Source: Litsea cubeba (taxonomy: Eukaryota; Streptophyta; Magnoliopsida; Laurales; Lauraceae). From it: DNA of 64,000 nt. The notes below the pieces were generated by a model, which had not been told where the DNA came from, made no database searches, and saw only the letters and a program-made list of their open reading frames with translations. The stretch covers positions 120,469,958 through 120,533,957 of the forward strand of contig CM022946.1 of the NCBI GenBank assembly GCA_012931725.1, given 5' to 3'. Shown piece by piece: positions 21,256-33,216 of the stretch (within the stretch, counting starts at the first letter, position 1; every line of letters begins with the position of its first letter). Both the position numbers and the translations under genes were made by a program.

Positions 21256-23383
21256 AGACTATGATGGGGCCACTTGGACATGGATTGTGGGAAGTTCCAT
21301 TGTGCCGACTAATGCAGGCCGTAGGATTAGGGCTTGTAGGGATGTGCTTAAGCACGTGTCCGCATACACCAATGAGTCTCTACATAGATAACAACACGAG
21401 GACACACCTCGGAAGGGATAAACCCATAATCTATTTGTCACACCCCGAAATCGGGCCCTGCAGTGATCCGATCTCGGAATGCAAAATTTTGGAATGAATT
21501 TGAAACTTTTGTTGTATATCCCAAGATCCGTGTGAATGAGGATAATAAAATTCCATCACGATCAGAATATATTTTCGCGGAAGCTAATTATGGCGTTGCG
21601 ACCCGGAGTCCGTGGCCATCGGATTCCATGTCGCACTCAACCAATATCATAAAGCCATCAAATAAGCAGACTGGCACAAATTGTAAATCATAGAACACTG
21701 AGCTGGTAGTAACAGGACTATTTAATTTCCCACATATTCAAATTACAATTAACAAATGTTTTAATTACAAACCCAAGAAAAAGGCTAACAAAGCCATACA
21801 AAAATATCCGACTAAACAGAATTACTACCCCCAATATTTAGATACGAACTTCGGTGCCAAAGTTGACATCTATATGACATTAAAGGGCAGCCTCTCGCAT
21901 CAGACTGGTGGCTCCACCGCCTCCTCCGATCAAACACCTAAAAACGGAAAGAGAGGAATCTGGCACCAAACAAACAGGGTCAGACACGACGGTCTGGCAA
22001 GCAAATAAACAGGTAATATGTAAATGGGCATAAATCCTTATGGAATCATTGTAAATCCATTTAAAGAATCTAAACAATAATGGCAATAAATCATGAGAAA
22101 ACGATCGAAAGACCGAACATAAATATCAAGGCAAATAAATGAACAATCTCTGAAGTATAAATATCTCGAAAAGATAACAGCCTACGTAAAACATTTAATA
22201 ATTGGAAATACATTTAAAATCTTAAATAATAGAGACAATACGATAAAAGATCGATTTCAGAAACATTAACAAATTCAAAGAACATAATGAGTATAAACAA
22301 ACGAGAGTCATAAAACAAAATAATAAACAGATAAAACATTGGGAACCACACATAGCTATATTCCCCTATTACCGAAGTAACAAGAGCAGACAGAACCGCA
22401 GCCACTACACGTGGGACCGGAAACAAAATCAAAACCGTAGCCACATTCAAGTGGGATCGGCAGGTAAAAACCATTGCCATGGTCGGTACAGACAGAATCC
22501 AAGCTGCAGCTGGCAGACAATTTAAAGATCCCGAGCCGGGTGATTAGCCCGACAAGGTGACCTAAGCCTAGTGGTGCCTTTAGTTTTCAAAACCCAAACC
22601 GATACAACTCAAACCATAATAATCCATTTGGCTCATGGGCTCACACTTCAAAGCTCTGTCCCCATCATGCCTCAAGGTTTTATTTTTGAAATAATAGTCT
22701 CTTTAGCTTATGGGCTCGCACTACAAAGCTCTGGCCCTGTCTTGCCTTGAGGTTTTATTTTCAAAATAATAGTCTTATCGATGAAATCCCAAATGTGGCG
22801 AACCACTCCAATCTCCTTCCAAATCGATTCGGAGAAAACATACGAATTTCCAGGGTAAACCACTCAAATACAAATCAAAGTAGTTTGTATAAAATCATGC
22901 GATCAATCCTTTCGAACATGGAAAACCACATGATTTTATAACAAATCACCGATGCTATTCAAATTAGTTTACCGAAGAATACAAATACATTCTCTGACTT
23001 GAAATGGAATGGAACAGTGTAGAATGACTTAATGACTTACCAAGGAACCATCTCAATACACATTTAGCCTTTAAACATTGATTAATAAAAGAATATGTTG
23101 GATGCCAATGAAAATCCACAACATTTAAATGATAAAGTGCGCATTGAGACTTGAAAGATTCCCGGGTAATTTCACATATGCTCATTCTCTCATTGTTCTC
23201 ATTCCCATTTCACAATTTCCAAGTATCACAATTAACCCCAAACTTTCATGGGCTTTAAGGCCTAAAGAGGAGATTAACGGGCCATAAATCAAGGAGGAGA
23301 AATGGGCCTGAAATAGGCCTTAAAAAGAACCCGAAACAGCACGCAAAACAGCCCAGAAGAATGGGCCCGGACAGACCTGGGCT

Positions 23384-23500
23384 CGCTCGAGCGACCCAGG
23401 GTCTGCTCGAGCGAAGCCCAGACAGAACCTGGTCCACTCGAGCGGCCCACTGGGTCGCTCAAGCGGACTGGGCTCTGTCCCAGTCCGGGTCGAGTGCAGA
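23384..23500. repeat. CGCTCGAGCG palindrome cluster in LARD LTR
   Basis: The 10-bp palindrome CGCTCGAGCG is at 23384-23393; variants follow at about 23404, 23437 and 23457, and a half-site GGTCGAGTGC at about 23489. Between them are complementary CCCAG/CTGGG strings that extend the possible hairpins. The right LTR has the equivalent cluster at about 30897-31010. With the TATA box at 24334 and transcription leftward, the cluster would be in the transcribed leader. Confidence 0.85.
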
Positions 23501-24333
23501 AATGCACTCTTTTGGGCATTTTTTTTTCTTTTTCCCCCTTTTTCTTCCATACATATTTTCTTACAATTTAGGTCTCTTGAAGCCCCATTAAACTCCACTG
23601 AATCATCACCCTAATCCATTCAATTTCTCAAAACAAATCAAATCTAAGCAAAACCCTTCCATTCATCAAATAATGAGAACTTTTAACATAAACACACTTA
23701 ATCCAAAATCTTGACAATGTTGAAACACAATGACTCAAAATAGATAGATAAGACCATTTCATAACACATCAAGGTAAACAACCCATTAATCAAAGAGAAT
23801 AAGTAACAATAAAGACAGGATGCATAGGAAAATCCAAAACTTGCTAAAAGGGAAATCAATCCATCTCATTATCTGAAAATTTACTTGCCTTGGTCAAGAG
23901 AATCACAAAAATCACTCTAAACACAATTCTCTAAGGTCCAAGGTCTTCCATCTACAAAAGCCTAAAAACAAATCAAGAGAAACCCTAACAATCAATCATT
24001 GTCAAATCTCCATGAAAACCCTTTCCATAAATGAGGAAAATAATCCAAATGGTTTGAAAAACAAGGATCTCAAGTAAGAAATGCCATTGCTAACCTTTGG
24101 TGGCTCAAACAAAGAAGAAGGGCTTGAAAGAGGGATCTTCTCTAGCTCAAATCTCTTGAAAATGGCATCTTTGGAAAGCCAAGAGAGAGGAGAAGAGGAT
24201 TAGGAGCTCAATCCTCCATTTAGCACTCAAGAAGAGAGGTTTCAAAAAGGAGAGAGAAAGTGCTGGGAGAAGGGTTCTCTCTTGAGCCTAGGGTTGCAAG
24301 AAGAACAAATGGGGAAGAAGAAGAGCCCAAGGC

Positions 24334-24341
24334 TTTATAAA
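24334..24341 (-). promoter_or_regulatory. TATA box of LARD LTR
   Basis: TTTATAAA inside CCCTTTATAAAGCC (minus strand), ~500 bp into the LTR, followed by a CT-rich stretch typical of plant transcription starts. The right-LTR equivalent, which would drive the element, is at 31850-31857. Confidence 0.6.
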
Positions 24342-24841
24342 GGGTTAAGTGGGCTGGGCCCCATGGGCCCCAATCTTACAAAGGCTGAAACTAACACTTG
24401 TGGGTCCTGAATGAGATCGACGAAGAAGACAAAATCGATCAACGAAATGTTTACTTTCCAAAAAGTATATTTTCCCCACATTCTGAAATTTTCGAAATTT
24501 ATGGACAGATTTAGTGAAAATGTCATTTTTGTCCATTTTCTCGAAAAACGTAATTTCTGAGCATCAAATCAAAATGGTCGAAACATGAAAGTTGTCCAAC
24601 TTAATGAGATGAGTCAAAATAAACCAAATTTAGAATTTTTAGAAATCAAAAGTAATTTCTCATAAAAATACATATTACAAAGCCGGGTCAAACTAAATTC
24701 AACGGTCTTCAAAATCTCCAAGGCTATGAAAAATCTAGTCAAACTCCAAAAACAAGGTCAAACCAACTCTAATCTCGCTTAAAAAGTTAAACCATGATTA
24801 AAATAATACTAAACAAAAGAACTGGGGGTCGGGGTCTTACA

Positions 24842-24857
24842 TCCTCCCCCCCCCCCC
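24842..24857 (-). promoter_or_regulatory. LARD polypurine tract
   Basis: On the minus strand a G12 run followed by AGGA directly precedes the TGTAAGACCCC start of the 3' LTR, as expected for the plus-strand primer. Confidence 0.85.
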
Positions 24858-27712
24858 TTAGAACCCATTTGGTCCTCCAAATGGTCTAAACCAAATCAAA
24901 ATAAAAAACCCAAAAGACAAAAGAAAACACTGACACCCTACGCTAAACCTCGGTAATTGAGATACCCTCTGATCAAACCTGATGGTGAGATGCACGGTCA
25001 ACAACATTCTGATTCGGTTGAAGGCTTCACACTGTTCTACATATCTATTCCATAACATACTTCTCTGACCGAATTGGTGTTCAACAATTCTTCTAATCAT
25101 CCCTGGTGTTATCTGTCGTTCCTGCACCGGATCATTTCTTTTACTTACCTTGTCAGTCACTGTCGGTCCAAGAAACTACAAGTTTTGCCTCTTTCTATCA
25201 GCTTGGAACTCTGTGCCTTAAGCCCTACAAAACTGTACACGGTGATCCTGACGCTTGTACTAAGATGTGATCGTAGACATGTTTTCTCTAAAATAATCTC
25301 TACTTGGAAAATTCCTGGAATTCCATATACCTACTTATACTGTACCATTCAGATTCTGGCCTCCAAGAATACCGTCAATCCTTTTTCATTCTGAAATCAC
25401 TATCTCCAAATTCTACAGGTCTCCTGTCACTGACTTGGTCTGCTACAACCCAGATGTTAAACTGCCATAACCTGCTGAGCTGTTCTGTGTCGAAACTTCG
25501 CATGGCTTGCCTCTTCAGATTTCACTCTTCAAGTCTTCTACCCTTGACATGTAAAGCCGACCTTGGAAATCCAATCTGTGTTCACAACTCCATATTCCAA
25601 TCTTTCTGTGCTGTACTCAGAATTCCTGCCCACATCTGATTCTATCTGCTTGCTGCTCTTGATCTCTTACCTGATACTGTGTTATCAAAAAAATAAACCT
25701 GCCAAGTTGGCATCATTCCCTGATAAGTTGAAACTTTCAATCCAAGTCTCGAAAAAATTCAACCACTTTTAGTTTGTCCTCTAATGTTCACCAATTAACT
25801 AAATCCTTGTAAAAGTGTGGGTAGAGTCATTTTCCTTGACTGGTGCTTGACTGAAAATTTTCACAATCTGGAGTCTGCTCAATCATCTGTTTCTGCCTTA
25901 TACCCTACCTTTCCTATAAGAACAATGGTCTCATCAACTTCCGAAGGTCACGTCTCGAATGATGTTTACTCTCTCATAAATCCAACTTTGCCTCCAACTG
26001 AACCAGTACACGTCCTGACATCCATCAACCCTTCAATTCATATACTTCCAAACTCCAACCATAAACTAATACAGCTCCTTCCATTCAATGCAAAACAAAC
26101 CTTAAAATTTTACACATAATGACTAAACAGTCACTTAGTTGAATTTCATCATTTTAAAACATTAGTTGAATTTCATCATTTTAAAACATAGTAGAAACTG
26201 AACTTCCAAATTATCAAATCAAGCTTAAATAAATAAAGTTTATCAAAGTCTAAGTATGAAATAACATTATTCATTTTGAAATTCATATCTTCATAACCAA
26301 ACAAATCATTGAAACACTCAACAATTTCAAATCAGGATTTCAAAAATAAATCAGATTCATATAGTATGACTATACATTAAACTTTGCCAAAAATCTGAGT
26401 GTTAATTAAACACTAAACCTTGTTAAAATCTGAACTCATTTGTTCATAAAAATCCTGCGGAAATCTAAATAAAGTTCAGCGTTAAAACAAATGTAGAAAC
26501 CTGTATATAATCTGAGCACGAAAACCCTTAGGAAATTCATTTTGCATAGCCAAAGGGAATGAATCAATGAAATAGAAATTTCACATCGTACTTTGAAAAA
26601 GAAACACAATTTTAGTTACATGCTTTTAAAGACCAGTTTATTCACTAGCCTCTACAATCCATCATTAAAAACATCCATCCATTTCCAACCAAACATATAC
26701 AAAGTTTTGAACTCTTTAAGGTTTTGAAATGTAGATGTCAACATTTAAGAAAATTAAAACAAGAGAAAAGTTTCAAGATCATTGTAAAACAATATCTTAA
26801 GAAGATTAAACATAATTCATTGTTTAAACATTGCAAGGATAAATCATAGACATTAAGAAAAACAAAATAAAAGGTGAAAATATCACGAAAATCATTCTCA
26901 TCAAGAAATGGACATCACATTAACTGAGGTATTCACTTGCATCTGCACGTTGTCCAATCCAATACCCTGTAAGTCGGTAAAATTCCCAAGGTTTCCTCTG
27001 CTGCCAAAAATTATCTTGACTACAACTAACCCTCCACTTGGTATTCCTGCTGAATCAACTACACTGGCTAAGCTGCAAGTCACGGGAATTCTCAACCAAA
27101 ACTATGACAAGGCTCGTTAAATCCGGAAAATCCCTGAGTCTCTGGCACCAACTCCAACCTTACTAACTAGGAATCACTTCTCCCTTCGTAAAATCGACAG
27201 CTAATATGCCTCTTACAGTCCTTCATCTTGGAAAGATGGTCTGAGTTCACCCAAAATCCACATTTACTTACCTTGGTACACTGCATGACGATCTCTGATT
27301 AGCTGAAAGGGGGTCTCCATGTATTAATCAAGTTCTACTTTGGCGGGCAAATACACATGTTTTCTCTCATTAACCACAATGGAGATGCTGAAGACTGAAA
27401 GTCTGCTGATGTTCTTCGAAAACAACATACTGAATCCACAAGGTTCTCAGTCTCCGACATAAGCACAGACAAAAGACACTGAATGTAGGTATGGAGATTT
27501 TAAATTCTCCCCCACGAAAGAGGAAATTTGGTTGTCCAAATTCCCTAACAACAAGAACTAAAAGAAAAGACAAGCAAAGTTTCCGAACTAAAAGAAAAGC
27601 AGACTCAAATTCAGAGAAACAAAGACAAGAGAAAACAGGTCGACACAATCTAACGAATCCTCACCACACGTCTTAATGTCTCTAGAGTGTTTTATTTCCT
27701 AGAAACTAACCA
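24858..27712 (-). other. LARD internal region, non-coding
   Basis: About 2.9 kb between polypurine tract and primer site. Open frames are all short (the longest on the element's own strand are 24858-25160 and 27370-27648) and none resembles gag, protease, reverse transcriptase, RNase H or integrase. The half nearest the polypurine tract (24900-25800) is mixed-sequence; 26100-26880 is AT-rich. A short 29-bp direct repeat (TTGAATTTCATCATTTTAAAACA) lies at about 26137 and 26164. Confidence 0.75.
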
Positions 27713-27724
27713 GCTTTGATACCA
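27713..27724 (-). promoter_or_regulatory. LARD primer binding site
   Basis: Minus-strand TGGTATCAAAGC, 3 bp inside the 5' LTR edge, again the initiator-Met tRNA type and identical to the Sirevirus 1 site. Confidence 0.88.
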
Positions 27725-27727
27725 ATC

Positions 27728-30700
27728 TGTCACACCCTGAAACCGGGCCCTGCAGTGATCCGATCTCGGAATGCGAAATTTTGGAATGTATTTGAAACTT
27801 TTGTTGTATATCCCAAGATCCGCGTGAATGAGGATAATAAAATTCCATCATGATCAGAATAGATTTTCGCGGAAGCTAATTATGGCGTTGCGACCCGGAG
27901 TCCGTGGCTATCAGATTCCGTGTCGCACTCAACCAATATCATAAAGCCATCAAATAAGCAGACTGGCACAAATTGTAAATCATAGAACACTGAGCTGGTA
28001 GTAACAGGACTATTTAATTTCCCACATATTCAAATTACAATTAACAAATGTTTTAATTACAAACCCAAGAAAAAGGCTAACAAAGGCATACAAAAATATC
28101 CGACTAAACAGAATTACTACCCCCAATATTTAGATACGAACTTTGGTGCCAAAGTAGACATCTATATGACATCAAAGGGCAGCCTCTCGCGTCAGACCGG
28201 CGGCTCCACCGCCTCCTCCGATCAAACACCTAAAAACAGAAAGAGAGGAATCTGGCACCAAACAAACAGGGTCAGACACGATGGTCTGACAAGCAAATAA
28301 ACAGGTAATATGTAAAATGGGCATTTATAAATCCTTATGGAATCATTGTAAATTCATTTAAAGAGTCTAAACAATAATGGCAATAAATCATGAGAAAACG
28401 ATCGAAAGACCGAACATAAATATCAAGGCAAATAAATGAACAGTCTCTGAAGTATAAATATCTCGAAAAGATAACAGCCTACGTAAAACATTTAATAATT
28501 GGAAATACATTTAAAATCCTGAATAATAGAGACAATACGATAAAAGATCGATTTCAGAAACATTAACAAATTCAAAGAACATAATGAGTATAAACAAACG
28601 AGAGTCATAAAACAAAATAATAAATAGATAAAATATTGGCAACCACACATAGCTATATTCTCCTATTACCGAAGTAACAAGAGCAGACAGAACCGCAGCC
28701 ACTACACGTGGGACCGGAAACAGAATCAAAACCGTAGCCACATTCAAGTGGGACCGGCAGATAAAAACCGTTGCCATGGTCGGTACAGACAGAATCCAAA
28801 CCGATACAACTCAAACCATAATAATCCATTTGGCTCATGGGCTCACACTACAAAGCTCTGTCCCCATCATGCCTCGAGGTTTTATTTTTGAAATAATAGT
28901 CTCTTTGGCTTATGGGCTCGCACTACAAAGCTCTGGCCCCGTCTTGCCTTGAGGTTTTATTTTCAAAATAATAGTCTTATCGATGAAATCCCAAATGTGG
29001 CGAACCACTCCAATCTCCTTCCAAATCGATTCGGAGAAAACATACGAATTTCCTGGGTAAACCACTCAAATACAAATCAAAGTAGTTTGTATAAAATCAT
29101 GCGATCAATCCTTTCGAACATGGACAACCACATGATTTTATAACAAATCACCGATGCTATTCAAATTAGTTTACCAAAGAATACAAATACATTCTCTGAC
29201 TTGAAATGGAATGGAACAGTGTAGAATGACTTAATGACTTACCAAGGAACCATCTCAATACACATTTAACCTTTAAACATAAAAGAATATGTTTGATGCC
29301 AATGAAAATCCACAACATTTAAATGATAAAGTGTGCATTAAGACTTGAAAGATTCCCGGGTAATTTCACATATGCTCATTCTGTTGAATCACAGAATCAC
29401 TGAGAGGGGGGGGGGGGGGTGAATCAGTGAGTCCTAAAATATTTGGTTCAATTGTGCAAGTCTCAAATATATACTTTGAGAGAAATTAACCAAACACAGA
29501 ACACAATATGTAACGTGGTTCACCCGAAGGCTACGTCCACAGTGCAAAGACAGTTCGGTCACCAAACCGAGACTTGTCTGAATTTATTGCACAGATTTAG
29601 CCACACCAATGACAAGGAACATCACCCCTGTTTTAGATAGCACCCATTATCATCTCACCACCAGCACCCATTGGTGTTTACAATGAAAATGAAAGAATTG
29701 GTTATAGAATTTTTCACTACAGTCTCTCTTTCAACCACCTTATAGATATGAAATTGAATAGCAAAAACAAAGAGACACTTATCTGGAGAAGATAGACATC
29801 ATTTTGAATAGATCTCTTCTTGTTCGAAAAATGACACTTGCAGCAACTATTCTTGATTTCTCTTCTTGTTCGAAAGATTGCACTTGCAGTACCTCTTTTT
29901 CTTTTTCACTCTAGTATTTCTCTTTCTTTCAATAATCTCACTCCAAACTCATTTCTCCTAAGATATGCTTATATAAGATTCAGCAATCTCAGTTTTTTTT
30001 TTCAGTTTACATGATAACTCATACTTGTGAGAAATAGGAGGCTCTTAACAGCATTGCAACTCCATTTCCTGATTCTCTGCACATTTTCCTGAATCAAATT
30101 ATATTCCCTGATTCTGTGCATTTTTACCTGAACGAAATTGCATCTTCAGATTTTTCGTGGTATAGCTTTCTGAATGAAACTATATTTCCTGAGTTTGTGC
30201 TGCCTTTCAATCTTTGCAGTTCATCTTGATAAACATCTGAGCTCTGCCATCTGTCATAGTGAATCGAGTACATGCAACTCATCTTATTAAACATTGTGGT
30301 ATCTGATTTATGCCACCTGTCACTGCATGACTGAGTACAGATGTAACTCTTTCACTTTGATAAGTAACTAAGTTATGCCATCTATCATAAATTGATCGAG
30401 TATATGCAACTCACCTTGGTAAACATTGTGGTCTCTCATTTATACCACCTGTCACTGCATAACTGAGTACAGATGTTACTCTGATCTACTCATCAGACAT
30501 TTTGACACTACTTGCTGATTTGGTGCTGATGAGGAATATATTTGACTGAGATGGTGTTACAAACAATGCTGCAATGTTACCTTTTTTCTTCTTTGTCCTA
30601 GCTGATCTTCACCATACTGATTTGACAAAGCGTTTGACAATAATTACAACACAAGCTTACTCTTCACAGCATCTCAAACTCCAACACATTCTCTCATTGT

Positions 30701-32359
30701 TCTCATTCCCATTTCACAATTTCCAAGTATCACAATTAACCCCAAACTTTCATGTGCTTTAAGGCCTAAAAGGGAGATTAACGGGCCACAAATCAAGGAG
30801 GAGAAATGGGCTGAAATGGGCCTGAAACAGGCCTGATAAAGAACCCGAAACAGCCCTCAAAACAATCCAGAAGAATGGGCCCGGACAGACCCGGGCTCAC
30901 TCGAGCGCCCCAAGGTCCGCTTGAGCGAAGCCCAGACAGAACCTGGTCCGCTCGAGCGGCCCACTGGGTTGCTCGAGCGGACTGGGCTCTGTCCCAGTCC
31001 GGGTCGAGTGCAAAAATGCTCTCTTTTGTGCATTTTTTTTCTTTTTCCCCCTTTTTCTTCCATACATATTTTCTTACAATTTAGGTCTCTTGATGCCCCA
31101 TTAAACTCCACTGAATCATCACCCTAATCCATTCAATTTCTCAAAATAAATCAAATCTAAGCAAAACCCTTCCATTCATCAAATAATGAGAACTTTTAAC
31201 ATAAACACACTTAATCCAAAATCTTGACAATGTTGAAAAACAATGACTCAAAATAGATAGATAAGACCATTTCATAACACATCATGGTAAACAACCCATT
31301 AATCAAAGAGAAGAAGTAACAATAAAGAAAGGATGCATAGGAAAATCCAAAACTTGCTATAGGGGAAATCAATCCATCTCATTATCTGAAAATTTACTTG
31401 CCTTGGTCAAGAGATTCACAAAAATCACTCCAAACACAATTCTCTAAGGTCCAAGGTCTTCCTTCTACAAAAGCCCCAAAACAAACCAAGAGAAACCCTA
31501 ACAATCAATCATTCTCAAATCTCCATGAAAACCCTTTGCATAAATGAGGAAAATACTCCAAATGGTTTGAAAAGCAAGGATCTCAAGTAAGAAATGCCAT
31601 TGCTAACCTTTGGTAGCTCAAACAAAGAAGAAGGGCTTGAAAGAGGGAGGATCTTCTCTAGCTCAAATCTCTTGAAAATGGCATCTTTGGAAAGCCAAGA
31701 GAGAGGAGAAGAGGATTAGGGGCTCAATCCTCCATTTAGCACTCAAGAAGAGAGGTTTCAAAGAGGAGAGAGAAAGTGCTGGGAGAAGCGTTCTCTCTTA
31801 AGCCTAGGGTTGCAAGAAGAACAAATGGGGAAGAAGAAGAGCCCAAGGCTTTATAAAGGGTTAAGTGGGCTGGGCCCCATGGGCCCCAATCTTACAAAGG
31901 CTGAAACTAACATTTGTGGGTCCCGAATGAGATCGACGAAGAAGACAAAATCGATCAACGAAATGTTTACTTTCCAAAAAGTATATTTTCCCCAAATTCT
32001 GAAATTTTTGAAATTTATTGACAGATTTAGTGAAAATGTCATTTTTTTCCCATTTTTCTCAAAAAACGCGATTTCTGAGCATCAAATCAAAATGGTCAAA
32101 ACATGAAAGTTGTCCAACTTAATGAGATGAGTCAAAATAAACCAAATTTATAATTTTTAGAAATCAAAAGTAATTTCTCATAAAAATACATATTACAAAG
32201 CCGGGTCAAACTAAAGTCAACGGTCTTCAAAATCTCCAAGGCTATGAAAAATCTAGTCAAACTCCAAAAACAAGGTCAAACCAACTCTAATCTCGCTTAA
32301 AAAGCTAAATTATGATTAAATTAATACTAAACAAAAGAACTGGGGGTCGGGGTCTTACA
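27728..32359 (-). repeat. LARD 5' LTR (right copy), interrupted
   Basis: Same sequence as 21436-24841 over its length, less a ~75-bp deletion near 28800 and plus a 1,305-bp solo LTR with its 5-bp duplication (29382-30691). Several small indels and substitutions separate the two LTRs, so this insertion is older than Sirevirus 1. Confidence 0.9.
29382..30686 (-). mobile_element. copia solo LTR
   Basis: Minus-strand LTR of 1,305 bp from TGTTGGAGTTTGAGATG (at 30686) to TTCAACA (at 29382), flanked by CATTC at 29377-29381 and 30687-30691. The equivalent site in the left LARD LTR (near 23177) has a single CATTC, i.e. the unoccupied state. It is related to the Sirevirus LTRs: same start, a GTGGTTCACCCGAAGGCTACGTCCAC block (the complement of that in Sirevirus 1), and the terminal hairpin with a 14-G loop. 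U3 has two ~130-bp tandem units (from 30245 and 30375) and a TTATATAA TATA candidate at 29969-29976. No internal region remains, as expected after LTR-LTR recombination. Confidence 0.95.
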
Positions 32360-32364
32360 CTATT

Positions 32365-32866
32365 AATCATTAACTCTAAGAACTTCTTCTCTACAATGCC
32401 ATATAAATCGGAAAAAAGAAAACTTAGCCCCTGAGAAAACTAATTAAACTAAGAAATTAATGAAACTGGAAACATATTCCTAATTACAACTCAATAAAAT
32501 AAAGCTAAAAATTATTAATAATTAACTAAATAGAATAGGAAAATCCCTAAACTAATCTTGGGCCCTACACATGTGGCATTTGCGGTCTATCCTACATCAT
32601 TCTCTCTGAGCTTGGAAAGAACTCGACCTCGAGTTGGGTAAATGTCCGCCTGGGTCAAAAAATTATCGAACTAACTTCCGAGCCATTGGATAATCTTCAA
32701 CTTCTGTGTACGCCTTAAAAACTGCATTTGATCGTTTCCCCCAATTTGAAGCAGGTTTGACACATCACTTCTTTTGATAGTCAGACGTTGTGTGAATGTG
32801 AAATTGAACCATTGGATACTTCATTTCTAAAATTTGGATAATGAAATCACAATCTCCAAGTTTCCA
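32365..32866. other. retroelement-derived spacer
   Basis: On the minus strand a CCCAACTCGAGGTCGAGTTC segment (near 32620-32640) resembles sequence often found at the pol/3' end of plant Ty3/gypsy elements. No frame survives. Assignment is weak. Confidence 0.3.
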
Positions 32867-33212
32867 TTACTGCTCCCTAATGACAAAATCTATGTGAGGG
32901 ACTTCAACAACTTGTTCATTTTTCCTTGTTGCTAGCATCTCTTGATCATCATTACTCATAGAAGGAAATTTAGGCCCCTTTTCATCTTTCTGCTCATGCT
33001 TTGGTTCTGACATCTCAATATCAGTTTGGATATCCTCCGCGATGGGTTTCACAACATGCATGTTAGTTATTTTCCGCAGTTGAGACTGCTTAAGCATGTG
33101 CTCAGTATGAATTGGTTCTCAATATGCCCCGTGAATATTCTTACAGCCATTCATTTCCTCCAATATATTCGGTCTCAAACCTTTGAGAAAAACAATTAAA
33201 TCATATTCCTAA
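32867..33212 (-). pseudogene. gag-like retrotransposon remnant
   Basis: Minus-strand frame with EYDLIVFLKGLRPNILEEM followed by a HMLKQSQLRK segment, reminiscent of the end of a Ty3/gypsy retrotrans_gag domain (F-L-x-G-L ... then a basic helix), then a charged linker with many K, E and Q. A stop lies within it (near 33116), ahead of the open part 32867-33097. The upstream side is cut off by the LTR start at 33217. No pol follows at the expected distance, so at best this is a deleted derivative. Confidence 0.35.
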
Positions 33213-33216
33213 TCAT

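Larger units (their letters stand above)
21436..24841 (-). repeat. LARD 3' LTR (left copy)
   Basis: 3,406 bp. On the minus strand U3 begins at 24841; a TATA box TTTATAAA lies at 24334-24341; the palindrome cluster is ~900 bp further on (23384-23500); the LTR ends at 21436. Relative to the right copy it keeps about 75 bp near 22500-22600 that the right copy lacks, and it has the empty site (near 23181) of the solo LTR found in the right copy. Confidence 0.9.
21436..32359 (-). mobile_element. LARD-like large non-coding LTR retrotransposon
   Basis: Two direct repeats, 21436-24841 and 27728-32359, both start TGTCACACCC and end GGGGTCTTACA, and are flanked by the perfect 5-bp duplication CTATT (21431-21435 and 32360-32364). 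On the minus strand the inner edges carry the right signals: a primer site TGGTATCAAAGC (27713-27724) next to the right LTR and a G-rich polypurine tract (24842-24857) next to the left one. So this is one LTR element on the minus strand, 10,924 bp including a later solo-LTR insertion. The 2.9-kb interior has no gag or pol. Long LTRs with a short non-coding interior match the LARD class, which depends on other elements for its proteins. Confidence 0.9.

Noticed and set aside
24858..25160. 100-codon minus-strand frame in the LARD interior as a gag remnant
   Set aside because: No gag motif is visible, and it ends directly at the polypurine tract, where gag would not be.
21436..32359. Simple segmental tandem duplication
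   Set aside because: Target duplication, TG/CA ends, primer site and polypurine tract show it to be an LTR retrotransposon.
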